Below are positions 1 to 10,686 of a stretch of DNA of 64,000 nt, one piece after another. The notes beneath the pieces were generated by a model that did not search any database, was not told where the DNA came from, and saw only the letters and a list, made by a program, of their open reading frames with translations. How positions within the stretch are numbered: the first letter of the stretch is position 1; each line of letters begins with the position of its first letter. A program made the position numbers and the translations under genes. Source of the stretch: Ixodes scapularis (Eukaryota > Arthropoda > Arachnida > Ixodida > Ixodidae); assembly GCF_016920785.2 (NCBI RefSeq), contig NW_024609857.1:68260252-68324251 (forward strand), given 5' to 3'.

Positions 1-1
1 T

Positions 2-175
2 TTTCCACCTCGTGCCCAGAGCCTCCCTAAACCGGCTAGAACAGCCTCAACCCAGGAGGCAGAACCAATGGAGGGTGCCGACCCATCCACTCCTGCGTCT
101 GACCCAGACGACATGGAGTGGCAGGTCCCCAAGGGCAAGCACAAGAGCAAAAAACCAATTGTACCACCGAAGTGA
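2..175 (+). pseudogene. LINE L-A ORF1, C-terminal fragment
   Basis: The last 57 codons of ORF1, read in the frame starting at base 2 and ending at TGA 173-175. ORF1 proteins of this LINE class bind nucleic acid and form the ribonucleoprotein particle. Only the low-complexity end is visible. It carries the family's C-terminal signature, an acidic stretch followed by D-D-M-E-W-Q and a lysine-rich end. The same tail closes ORF1 of L-B, L-C and L-E, which is why this is called ORF1 rather than a chance frame. The zinc knuckles would lie upstream of the window. No stop occurs within the visible part. Confidence 0.8.
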
Positions 176-625
176 CAATTATACTTTGCAAGGCTGGTAT
201 GCTCTCTCAACAGGAATATCATCCTGCATCTTCAGTCATTACACTAACCTCACATCACCAAGTTATCTTGCTCATTCCCATTGCTCCACCAACTCCTAGG
301 GACCAGCCGAGACAGAGGAGTAACGGCGACTCCCTCGCCAGTGGCCTCGGCCCAAAGTCTCGACGTCCTTGGAGGTTGGAGGGGACAGTTCCATATAGAC
401 CAACCAGAGGACCACCGGCGACTCCCTCGCCTGGGGCTTTATTTTTAATTGTTTTTCCCCAAATGTTCGGTCTGAGCTGCCTTCTTGCAGACTCATTAAA
501 TCATCATTCATGTCCATTTCCACTTTTACTAAATTTACCTCCTGTCACTGGCTTAGTTTTACTCTAGCTACCATTACACGAAGCTTGTGACTTTCTGGTA
601 AAAAGCTAACTGCCTAACATTAATC

Positions 626-3600
626 ATGTCTGTTTTTTTACAATGGAACTGTCGTGGGCTTTTTCCCAATTATGACGACATCACCTTTTTAATAAATGAA
701 CACCACCCTGCTGCCTTTTGTTTGCAGGAGACGCACCTTAAAGAAAGTCACTCAAATGTTCTTAGACACTTCAAAGTGTCCAGAAAAGATAGGTTAAACG
801 CATTTGTAGCTTCCGGTGGTGTTGCAGTGGTTGTCCAACGCATGGTCCCGTCCACTGAAGTGGCTTTGCAAACCGCTCTCGAGGCTGTGGCTGTCCGTTT
901 GCTGCTTGACCGCGTGATTACCGTCTGCTCAGTGTACATCTCCCCTGGATATCGGCTGCAGTACGAGGAGCTAGATAATCTAATTAGCCAGCTTCCGGTG
1001 CCTTACATCATTTTAGGTGATTTCAATGCACACAATCCCTTGTGGGGAAGCTCTAGAAGAGATTCTCGAGGGGCACTCGTTGAACGGTTTCTTCTTTCGA
1101 CAGGATTGTGTCTGCTCAACACAAAAGAAGCCACTTATTTTAGTTCAGCAACTTGTAGTTTTACTTCCATTGATCTTTCGTTTTGTCATCCTTCATTGTG
1201 CCCCCTGCTTTTATGGAAGGTCATTCCAAATCCATATGGGAGTGACCACTTTCCACTCATTATAGAGTTCAACCATCCTCCTGCTGGTCTTTTAACACGT
1301 ACCCCTCGTTGGAGGCTTGAAAAGGCTGACTGGTCAATCTTTACAGAAGCCTCACTTATGGCATGTTCATCTCTTGATGATCTTTCCATCGACGATGTCA
1401 CCGAGCTAATTACTCAGCATATCTTGCAGGTCGCTATGCTTGCCATTCCCATGACATCCTCACATCTTCCAAAAAGGCCAAAGCCGTGGTGGAACGAAGA
1501 CTGCCGCCAGGCGAAGAAAGAACAGAATCATGCATGGAGTATTCTCAGGCGTTATCCCACAGCAAATAACCTGATCGGTTTTAAGAAAAAAAGAGCGCAA
1601 GCAAGGTATATCCGGCAGCGAGCCAAGCGGCAAAGCTTTAGAGGATATGCTTCCTCAATTAATAGCAGTGCGTCCTCGAAGGAAGTTTGGGACCGTGTGC
1701 ATAAAATTGAAGGCTCCTACCGGGTATTTTCTGCCCCACTCCTGAACCAAAATGGACAATGCCCTGCCAGCCTAGAAGAACGGGCGAATGTCCTTGGTGA
1801 GCATTTCGAATTTGTTTCAAGTTCTCAGCATTATACTCGGCCATTTCAGCGACACAAGCTACAGGCAGAGAGAAAGGCAGTTCCTTTGTCAGGTGACTTG
1901 CAGGAGCCCTATAATTCACTATTAACACTTTTTGAACTACAGCTGGTACTTCGTTCGTCCAAACAGACGGCTCCTGGGCCAGACGGCATTCATTACAAAA
2001 TGCTTCAGCACCTCCATCCATCAACTCTTGAGCTTGTTTTATATTTGTTCAACCGCATTTGGCTTGAAGGTTGCTTCCCCTCATCTTGGAGGGTCGCTAT
2101 CATTATTCCCCTGCTGAAGCCAGGAAAGGATCCTACCTGTGCATCTAACTTTAGGCCGATAGCTCTCACGAGTTGTTTTTCAAAGACACTAGAAAGGATG
2201 ATAAATAAAAGGCTTATATTTTATTTAGAAAGAAACAATCTACTTGACCGTTACCAGTGTGGATTTCGCTCAGCTCGATCGACGGTTGACCATCTGGTCC
2301 GCTTTGAGACTGCTGTGCGAGAGGCCTTTGTAAATAGACAGCATTGCTTCTCTGTCTTTTTTGGCTTGGAAAAGGCATTTGATACAACTTGGCGCTACGG
2401 CATATTGCAGGATTTGTTCAACATTGGCGTCGGGGCAGAATGCTAGGTGCCATCCATAGTTACCTCCGGGATCGAACTTTTCGTGTGAAGCTTGGGGCAA
2501 CTCTTTCTAAAGAATTCTCGCATGAAAATGGAGTCCCACAAGGCGGTGTGCTTAGTGTCACACTTTTTATCGTAAAAATGAATTCAATTTCTCGTATTAT
2601 ACCGCCATTTGTTCAGTACTCGCTCTATGTTGATGATCTACAAATTTCAGTCTCATCTTGTAATCCGTCCATCTGTGAACGTCGACTTCAACTTGCAATC
2701 AACAATTTGGTCAAATGGGCGGATGTAAATGGTTTTAGGTTTTCTCCTGAGAAAACGGTTTGTGTGTGCTTCTCTCGTCGCCGCGGAATTTTACTTGAGC
2801 CTTCTTTAACTATGTATGAAGTCCCTATTGCAGTAAAAAACGAACATAAGTTTTTAGGTCTTATATTTGACTCCAAAATGACATTCATTCCACATGTTAA
2901 GAGCCTCAGAATGAAATGTGTAAAATCACTTATTATACTAAAGGTCTTGTCGCACGTATCCTGGGGGGCTGATCGGTGTTGTTTATTGCGCATCTACCGC
3001 TCAGTCTTACGGTCCCGACTTGATTATGGCTGTATTGTGTACGGCTCCGCACGGGCATCGGTTCTCAAGATGCTGGACCCCATTCATCATCAGGGGCTCC
3101 GACTTTCAACTGGTGCTTTTCGCACATCTCCAATACTCAGCCTATATGTAGAGGCCAATGAGCCCTCACTGGAGAAAAGGTTTGAATTAGGCTTCATGTA
3201 CTCTCTGCGAATTAGGTCTGTTCCTGGTCACCCGACCCTGGACTGCATAGAACACGTTCACTATGAACAGACTTTCATAAACAAGCCTTCATTTGTTCCA
3301 CCTCTCGCCATGAGAATTCGTTCTTCTGCTGAGTTCGTAGGGCTGGATGTGCTACCCTCAGTTGTGCAATACTTGAACTCCGTAGCTCCTTGAAACCTCA
3401 TCCCCATCCACTGTGAGTTGAAACTAACAAAATACAACAAGAAAGAGACCCCTAATGAAGTTCTGAGACAAGAATGTTTAGAACTCCAGGACCAGTACCG
3501 AGACTTCACAAGTTTCTACACTGATGGGAGCAAAACTGATTCCTATGTTGGTTGCTCAGTGGTAGGGCCTTCCGTGAAGTGTGTCCAGAGAATTAACAAT

Positions 3601-4341
3601 AATGCTTGTATTCTTTCCGCAGAGCTTTACGGCTTGCTCCTTGCCATAGACCACATTCTTAAAAAGAAGATCCGTAAGTCAATTGTTTACACTGACTCGC
3701 TTAGTGCTTTACGAGCTCTGGACACAATGGGGGATGTTCAAAATCAACTTGTTCTAGAAGTAAGGAACCGGTTACTTTCAGCATCAAAAAGGAAGAAACA
3801 AATAACATTATGCTGGGTACCTTCCCATGTAGGAATTCCTGGGAATGAGGATGCTGACCGTGCAGCGAGCACTGCTAAGGATCGACAAGTGGATCTGCAC
3901 AAGATACCCTACAAAGATTATAAACATGCCCTGAAAAAATCTACAAAATTCAAGTGGCAAGAGGAGTGGAACCAAGAAGTGAACAATAAGTTGCATGCCG
4001 TAAAACCTTTAATTCAAGAATGGGAGAGTGCATGTCTTCGTGAGCGATTTTATGGGGTGGTATTATGTCGACTCCGAATCGGTCATACACGTCTTACCCA
4101 TGGGCACCTGTTGCGAGGGGAGGATGCTCCAGAGTGTGAACACTGTCACATACCATAAAGCATCCTGCACATTTTACTTGTATGCCCTTTGTATGACCAA
4201 GAACGCCACAGACACTTTGCTAAGGTTTACCAAGAGCATACCCCATTACATCTCGCCCTTTTACTCAGCGATGAGCCGTTGATTCCACACAAGTGTGTTT
4301 TCAACTTTCTTAAGGATATAAGACTCCTGGACCAGCTATAA
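626..4341 (+). pseudogene. LINE L-A ORF2: endonuclease, RT, RNase H polyprotein, broken
   Basis: Start ATG at 626. Codons 1-210 are an APE-type endonuclease (QWNCRG, QETHL, LGDFNAHNPLWGS, GSDHFPL). The RT follows, with APGPDGIHYKML, FRPIALTSC, GVPQGGVLS and YVDD. RNase H comes next (FYTDGSK, SAELYG, TDSLS, GNEDADRAA), then a C-terminal LCRLRIGH and Cys/His region. Defects: a frameshift near 2431-2445, just after RT motif A; an in-frame TGA at 3391-3393 where relatives have Trp; and a TAA at 4156-4158. The first, metal-binding Asp of RT motif A is Gly (VFFGLEKAFD). The enzyme nicks DNA and reverse-transcribes the LINE RNA at the nick; this copy cannot do so. The frame can be followed past the stops to TAA 4339-4341. 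Confidence 0.9.
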
Positions 4342-4472
4342 TTTTAATAGTTCATCATATTCATTGCCACATCTTATGCGCTTGTACTTTCATGATCATT
4401 GTTTTATTAAATTACAAGCTACTATAGCTCTTTCTTCTCTTCAACCTTGATTCAGCAATAGTCCTAGTTGTT

Positions 4473-4530
4473 GGCGCATTATAGCCTTGGTCGCTGCTGC
4501 GCCATTAAACCCCAATCAATCAATCAATCA
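4473..4530 (+). other. LINE L-A 3' terminal hairpin and (CAAT)n tail
   Basis: GGCGCA at 4473 pairs with TGCGCC ending at 4503. A short CATTAAACCCC and CAAT repeats follow. The same hairpin closes L-B, L-C, L-D and L-E although the rest of the 3' UTRs differ. By analogy with other LINEs it is probably the structure the RT recognises to start copying; that is inference. Confidence 0.7.
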
Positions 4531-5290
4531 GATGGTGCAACTTTAAACAGGAGAGGAGGCGGCACCTCAGCCTAAGCTCTTCTAGCTCGACCAAACATCT
4601 CCGCACAAGAAATTGTAGTAATATTAATTTTTTTTTTAAATAAAGATAAGAAAGACTTCGCATTTCAAAAACCACGCAGTTGAGCGCAACGCTCATAGAA
4701 GTGTAATCAAAACTATCAGAATATCATCTGCTCAAATTGGAACCCAACTCGGCGCGCTGTAAAGCGTGCCCGCTTCTCCACGCTTCCGCCATTTGTCGGT
4801 ATCACATGCAAGTCTAGACCCAGAAGGAGAAAAAGCGTATTGAAAAAAAAAAAAGTGAAAAAAATAAGAGAGAGTTGCTGAACGAAAAGTTTGTATCTCA
4901 ATAGCGGTCTTCTTTTTCGTCAAACGCGGAAACTATCGCAGGATTAACTGATCGTTTTTTTTTTTGTTTGTTTTTTAGCCACGGTTTTAATGTTAGGTAG
5001 ATATTAACACCGTCGTCCATGCTTTCAAGCGCGAAACTCAAAATGGTCTTTTAAGACTCGCAAAGTATGTGATGCATACGTGAGCTGAGCGTACATTTAT
5101 CTGTGTATATGAGTAATGCCAACCTTGCCCGGGTCAGCACTCTCGGGGTATTCGGTACGAGATTTTTGCGCATATGTTTCCATGGTGATGTGATTCCCGG
5201 CAACAACTCAAATGTGAAATATAATAAACACAATATGCGGTAGTTCTTTTTTCTGTTCTGTGTGGGTACGAAGATGATCATTTGCGTCTT
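4531..5290. other. No gene seen
   Basis: AT-rich sequence with A/T homopolymer runs (4629-4640, 4845-4862, 4955-4977). The frames here are short and lack recognisable domains. No terminal repeats or TSDs were found. Confidence 0.6.
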
Positions 5291-5304
5291 GTGGTTAGAT
5301 CCTG

Positions 5305-5695
5305 TAAAGCTGACTCCATAAACGGATGGAGTCCGATAACCCCTCTTGAGCCACGAGGGGTCATTTGACTCTACGCATTTGACTAGGCTCATTTGAGTCC
5401 AGTGTGCTGAGGGAGTCCAAACTGCTTTGGACTCCCCCAGCTGCAGAGATGCTCATCTTGACTCCAGTGGTGAGACCCTTTCACGGTGACTCCACCAATT
5501 TTAGAGGGTCAGGTGACCCCCTCCGGGCCGCAGGGCATCAGTTGACTCCAGGCATTGAAGCATACTCATTTGACTCCAGTGCATTAAAGAAGTCAAAACC
5601 GCTTTGGACTCCCTTTGGCTGAAAAGTGGAGTCAAACGATGCTGCTAAGAATTCAAGGGGAGTCATAAACGTGTTTGACTCCACCTGACTCAATT
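5305..5695. repeat. GACTCC/GGAGTC-rich degenerate repeat
   Basis: The motif GACTCC, or its complement GGAGTC, recurs about every 20-60 bases in both orientations (for example near 5309, 5325, 5410, 5431, 5459, 5488, 5554, 5571, 5606, 5630, 5680). It often sits within TTTGACTCCA. The stretch looks like a degenerate satellite or the inside of a MITE. I could not find clear terminal repeats. Confidence 0.55.
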
Positions 5696-5699
5696 TTTT

Positions 5700-7904
5700 T
5701 TTTTAGAGTGTTCCCAACCCTAACCCCCCCCCCCCCCCCCCAACCAGATACACCTATACCCGAAACCTGTACGAGTAGAGTGGCTATTAGCCCCAAAAAG
5801 TTCGCGTGGCGCCCCCTTATGGCGAACCTGGGTGACGTCACGGCGAGGAGAGAATTTTTCCCCGACTGGGCCCGCTCGCCCTGTGGAGGCTGGACAACGC
5901 TAGCTGACGGCGCGCTCGTTTCTATTTATTTTTTTTGCCGTGTTTTTCGTAGGAAGTGTAAATTTTTATATGTGCCTTTATTGAGGCATGGCCTGTAGCT
6001 ACAGGCGAAACTTCAACCAGCATTTTAAGCATGGTTGACAGGGCAGGCAACGCATGAATCGGAGCTGGTATATGAAAATAAAGAAATATGGCCACAATTG
6101 CAGGAGCATCGCTATAGATTTACATTTTGCACAATAAATGCTGCTGATGGTCTGAATGAATTCGCAGGATATGCATATTATTTTTTTTTGTATCTCTGTT
6201 TTTAAACAAGATCGTCGAAGCAGAAAAGTTGCATGCTGCTCGAGCAACATGTTAAATACAGTCTGGGCCATGAAGAGAGAATTACAAGTAAGACTGCCCA
6301 AGTGCAGGGGCAAAGTAAAGAAATAACAAGAAACATTTATTATATACATTGCTCGCATTTTACCTTTGCGGGATTCGGATAGTATTTCAATGGACTACAC
6401 GGGTGGTATCTGTGGACATGTTTATATCAACTCTCAAGTAATGTATAACAAACGTAAGCGAAGGTGTCTAGCTCGTTATTAGCCCCTTAAGCCCTAAAAT
6501 TGAAATTTTACTTAAATCGAATTGTCCTGAAGCTAAAATACCAGAAGCTTTTCTCACGCATACTGTCGCCCTTCACATGTTCCACATTTTCTGCTGCTAG
6601 TGCTGCATCTACCACTGGACAGACGTTCGAATGCTTGCTTTTACTCCTGTTTGCCTCTGATGTCAGAGAGTCCAGCTCTAGGGAGTTTGGAGGCTGAGGA
6701 AGCTTTTAGGTACCTGCAGCAGTGTTTCTTTTAATTGGAAATGACAATTCAGACTAAACGGTGTATTTTCGGAATACCCAAGGCTGGAATAAAAAATGTC
6801 AGGAAAAAGTATAAACATTGCATATTACGGCACTATTGCCGTGCATAGTTTGGCAGTTCAATACATATCATACAGACAACTGGGGGCAATTCGGCCGTTT
6901 TTGCTGCTACCATACAAACTAATTTCCAGTAATTGTGCAGCTTCTAAGAAATATGCCTGCATGCCTGTGTAAACTATAAAATTAATTCACGAAGAAGCTA
7001 CATTTATTGAAAACAACCCTGTTCCACGAGCACTTTCAAGATCATCGGACGCAGGGCCTTTAAAACATCTGCGAACCAGCGCATGCAGAGTGGCAGCGCA
7101 GTCAGGGTCGCGAGCTAATTTGCCGACCACCCAAAGGCCCATGATATAAATGCCACTTCAAATGCATTGAAAGCGGGGTGTAATATCGTCTTAAATCATA
7201 AACGTGCAAGGAACAGAATTCCAGCGTCTGAAACACTCGCGCCACCGCTTCACCGACCCCTCGCAGGATTGCCTTGTGTCGTGTGGACGAACGGGGAGGG
7301 TACATCGGCGGAATTGCCTCCGCCGATAGCTTTCGGGATTTTTAACCCAATTTTAAAGTTAAAAGGGACAAGCAGGCTTTTAAAATGTGCGCACGCACGT
7401 CAATATCGGCTTAACTCAACGTCTTGCACACCAGGTAAACGAAGTCCAGCTCCTCGAAGAGCTTGCGGCACACAACACCAAACCAGGAAACCGGTGCTGG
7501 GAAGCGAGCCGATGCAAGATCGCGGAGCGGAGTACTCCCCCTGAGGTCACGGTACACCTCACCCAATCCGGGCGGGGCGACCGCAGCGACGCTTGTGTTC
7601 GCTCTCGGGGCTAATAGCAAGTTAAGGTGCGTTCACGACAGGAGTCGGCAGCGCGGGAATGTTGTACGGCATTTCGGATGTAACCCCCACTCCTCCACGC
7701 TAAAGGAAAGAAACAAAAAAGTGTGTAGCACTGCCAATTAACCAACTTGCTTAAGATCGCGGGTATTGTTTTCGCCAGTGGTCTGACGGCGGGAGACAAC
7801 ACACGACAGCGTGCACATTCGCGCACACAATGATGGTTTTGGTTTCGTTTTGACAAGACAAATTGAGCTCGAGAACGCATGTGCCTGTGCTCGCGATTCT
7901 TCAC
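5700..7904. other. No gene seen; poly-C tract and local palindrome
   Basis: Contains a poly-C tract with CCCTAACC at its left edge (about 5717-5742) and the palindrome GCCTGTAGCTACAGGC near 5990-6005. Frames up to 125 codons occur on both strands, but none has a recognisable domain or coding signature. Confidence 0.5.
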
Positions 7905-8167
7905 GGCTAAGTGTTCAAATATGGTACGCTACCAAATAACAGGTAAAACTAGTAAAGATCATTTATTTTTACTCATGTTGATGCATGTGCATGCGCTCGC
8001 AAAGAAAAACAAACGAAACTAACATAGCGCGCGTTTCTTAACTGCGTTCGCAAAGAAAAACAAACGTAACTAACATAGTACGTGTTTCTTAACGGCTAAG
8101 CGTCAAAATATGGTACGCTACCAAATAACAGGTAAAGCTAGTAAAGGCCACTTCTGCTCATGTTGAT
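7905..8167. repeat. Local duplication with nested tandem pair
   Basis: A block of about 80 bp (GGCTAAG...ATGGTACGCTACCAAATAAC...CATGTTGATG) occurs at about 7905-7986 and again at about 8094-8167. Between the copies are two tandem units of about 55 bp built on TCGCAAAGAAAAACAAACG (about 7996-8040 and 8046-8093). Units differ at several bases, so the duplication is not recent. No coding content is visible. Confidence 0.7.
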
Positions 8168-8414
8168 GGCCGAGGTAGCCCACCGGTGCCGAGACACCAA
8201 CTCCCGCGATCACGGCATATCGGGACCACGGGGAGTCAAAAACGTTGGCGCGCTCCAATCGCGCCAACCAACTATGTCCGAAACCAAACCGATGTGTTCG
8301 TATATCAAGCTCTTTGTAGTCAAAATCGACATCTCACCCTCGATGAACTAAAGTCGACGCCTCGCCCTGCGGTTACACGTGGTTCGGAGCCCCATTCGAG
8401 TTTGTACGAGTCAC

Positions 8415-8886
8415 TAGGGGTGTCGCGAACTTTTGTCGAACCGGATTTTTAGGTCGAACTTTCGGGGTTCGACTGGGTCGAACCGGTTCGACGAACCTTC
8501 GAAACGTTTCACCAGATTCGACCGGTTCGACTTTGCGGACAGTGTGGCCAGACCTTAATAGACGCATGTCTAGGTTTGGAGAATTTATTTTTATGCAAGT
8601 GGTTATTTTATTTTATGAACAGTTGGAATTAAAAGAAACCACTTCTAATCACTAAAGACGTAAATAACTTAATTTTTTTTGTACTGTATTAACTGAAATA
8701 ACCAACCAGCGGTGCCCTTAATTCATCCATTAGCCATTACCATCCAATCCGAAGCCAACTGGCCAGCCTGTCGCGCATGCGCACACGAGTCGAACCTCAA
8801 TACAAGGTTCGTCGAAATTTCCACGAAAAGTTCGAAAAAGTCGAACCAGGTCGAACTCGAACCTCGGCCGGTTCGCGACACCCCTA
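8415..8886. mobile_element. hAT-type MITE (family TAGGGRTGYCGCGAAC), 472 bp
   Basis: Perfect 16-bp terminal inverted repeats, TAGGGGTGTCGCGAAC and its complement. An exact 8-bp TSD, CGAGTCAC, lies at 8407-8414 and 8887-8894. An 8-bp TSD with TAGGG ends is the hAT pattern. The inside is non-coding, and its ends are dense in TTCGAAC/GGTTCGA-type subterminal motifs, probable transposase binding sites by analogy. A related but much larger element with the same TIR sits at 57472-59897. Confidence 0.93.
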
Positions 8887-8923
8887 CGAGTCACCCACAC
8901 TGACGCCTAAACAAAAGTACACA

Positions 8924-9859
8924 CTACATGGTGGCTAGTGGCCGACCGTTTTCCGCTAAATTTAGAGAAAACACACTGAAAAAAAAGCTGAAATTGGCGT
9001 TTTGGAGCAGGCTGGCGCAGGAAAGTGAATTGACGCAGGGTGGCGTAATTGGCGCAGCGCTTCCACCCCTGGCAGCCACGGGTTCGTCAAAACTGCTAAC
9101 GGAATTCTTTCTCTCTTCGTCTTCATACGCTTCGGTAGAGAGCGTCAGTGCTTCCTGCAGGGCCTCCGCTTCAAGCCGAGTGCGCTTTTCTTCAGGACCT
9201 TCGCGCGCAGCAGGTGTGTTGCGGAACAGGTATGCAGGGCAGTTGTGGAAGATGCTAGGAGTAGCGCAGGGCTTCAGCCGCCTTAACTGAAGAGGAACTT
9301 TCAGCGCTCGTCCAGTTTTTTCGTCCGTGTACTTTGTAGTAGTGGCAAAGTCACCCGGAGAAAAGTGCTTTTCACAGACCTTTAGAAAGTGCAAAAATCT
9401 CAATATAGGACACGCGATTCACGCACGGTACCACGACAGTAAAATGGGAAGCGGTAAGTTACACGTTGCAATAACTATAATGCGCACTCGTATAGGCACA
9501 AAACTACTCTCTGTAAGTATTCTGGCGCCGACCTCGTAACCCGTTCGGAACTATGCGCGAGAGCTTGAAAACTATTCCCCGTGTCAAGAAAGAAAACAAA
9601 GACATCCCAGCTGGTAAGATCAAGAATCATTGCAATACTCTGAAAAGCAAGGGAACATGCAACAACCCCAAAAATTAAACAGCGGAAGAGGAATTACTCA
9701 CCACGCTGTACTTCGTTGGCGCGAAGTCTTCGCGAGGTATTGCTTTCGTCCAAGCCGTTCTTCGTTCCGCATTAGAAGGGAAGCGGTAAACCCTCACTTT
9801 CGGCCCACTCAGATAGTTTGAGTTACAGTTTGGCGCACAACAGCAGCCAGGCACGTCGC
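8924..9859 (-). CDS. THAP-domain zinc-finger protein, two exons visible, 5' end incomplete
   Basis: THAP domains are C2CH zinc fingers that bind DNA. They occur in animal transcription factors and in P-type transposases. Exon 9859-9702 encodes the N-terminal half: CCCAPNCNSN (the C-x-C pair), VYRFPS, the invariant Trp in RRTAWTKAI, then APTKYSV. It ends exactly at a GTGAGT donor. Exon 9379-8924 begins after an AG acceptor with VCEKHFSPGDF (the C-x2-H pair) and reaches RRLKPCATPSIF, a variant of the closing AVPTIF box. A charged, glutamate-rich tail runs to TAG at 8926-8924. The intron is 322 bp. A polypyrimidine tract and AG directly precede 9859, so the start codon is probably in an unseen upstream exon. 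The hAT MITE lies 37 bp beyond the stop. Host gene or domesticated or dead transposase cannot be decided here. Confidence 0.82.
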
Positions 9860-9861
9860 CT

Positions 9862-10464
9862 AACCCGAGAACAAACAAGAACAAAACAGAAAGCTGCACA
9901 CCAACGCCAGCGGCCAGAATCAAATGCGCCGTTACCACTGTTTATGGTTGCCAGATGTGATAGCACGTGCCACCAAAATTCGTGCCTTCCGATACTGCGC
10001 TGCACACATCAACGCAATTAAGTTTCTTGCGTAGCAAAAATGTAGGCGTGTAAAATATTCTGCACTTAAAAGCGTCGAAAATTATTTTTTGTTGTTACTA
10101 GTTCAATTATTCACGTTTTATAAGAATAGCTTTTTGAAACGTTTTCTAACTATTTGCGCCGGGCCACACATTTTACAAAAGCCAAGCCGATCCCGTTGTT
10201 CTCGGATTCAGGCCGATCTCACAGTGATGACGTCATGTTTTGGAAAGGGAACGTTGCGGAGGCCTTGAAATAGTCTAGGAGGTGTTGACCTATCCCCCTC
10301 TTTCTCTTTCGGCGACCGGCCGCCAGTGCGGTGACACCGTCGCTGAAACTCCTCAAGCCTCCTTGGTCGGGCCCGCTGTTGCCATCTTGGCGGCGGCGGT
10401 AATTAGGCCGAGCAGCCGAGAATAGCTAAGCCTAACCGCTCTCTCGAGACTTCAGTCTTGTAGA
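9862..10464. promoter_or_regulatory. Possible CpG-rich bidirectional promoter
   Basis: This stretch separates the upstream side of the - strand THAP gene from a + strand frame starting at 10465. The 10200-10440 part is rich in C, G and CpG. It holds a pyrimidine stretch (CCCCCTCTTTCTCTTTC near 10295) and GCCATCTTGGCGGCGGCGG near 10381-10399, a YY1-like element often found at TATA-less start sites. The promoter role is inference from base content and position. Confidence 0.35.
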
Positions 10465-10686
10465 ATGGCAGAAAATTCGAATTCTTGCCTGAATTTTGTG
10501 TCCACTTGTATCGCTTCACCTGCTGCGTCCAATAGCGATCACTTTCTTGGTTCCTGGCGTCACAATTCACAGAAAACGGACTCGGAAGACGGAGCGATGC
10601 GGAGCCACATCCACTTGCCTCGGCCCCCTGGCGACCTCCCACTTGAAGGAGAGGCCAGGCCGTGTTCCAAAATTTATAAGGATTAA
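10465..10686 (+). CDS. Unidentified 73-codon frame, possible first exon cut by a Penelope-like insertion
   Basis: ATG at 10465 lies about 65 bp downstream of the GCCATCTTGGCGGCGG element. The product starts MAENSNSCLNFVSTCIA, is polar and has no recognised domain. The last codons run into the terminal repeat of the Penelope-like fragment (from 10677), so the natural end is probably lost or lies elsewhere. It may equally be a non-coding transcript leader. I do not recognise the protein and keep it only because of its position next to a promoter-like segment. Confidence 0.25.
   Translation: MAENSNSCLNFVSTCIASPAASNSDHFLGSWRHNSQKTDSEDGAMRSHIHLPRPPGDLPLEGEARPCSKIYKD

Larger units (their letters stand above)
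1..4530 (+). mobile_element. LINE copy L-A, I-group non-LTR retrotransposon, 5' end outside window
   Basis: The window opens inside ORF1 of a non-LTR retrotransposon. Order: ORF1 tail (2-175), an unusually long inter-ORF spacer (176-625), ORF2 (626-4341), a 3' UTR, a GGCGCA...TGCGCC hairpin (4473-4503) and a (CAAT)n tail ending near 4530. It is the most divergent of the five related copies here (L-A to L-E), and its ORF2 is broken by one frameshift and two stops. The upstream TSD lies outside the window. Confidence 0.93.

Noticed and set aside
5715..5745. CCCTAACC next to a C-run as interstitial telomere
   Set aside because: Only one unit, in the wrong form for the arthropod TTAGG repeat; it is the edge of a poly-C tract.
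5781..7619. 12-bp inverted repeat GCTATTAGCCCC / GGGGCTAATAGC as possible ends of a 1.8-kb element
   Set aside because: No TSD, no extension of the match and no related copy; a third similar motif near 6478 suggests chance.
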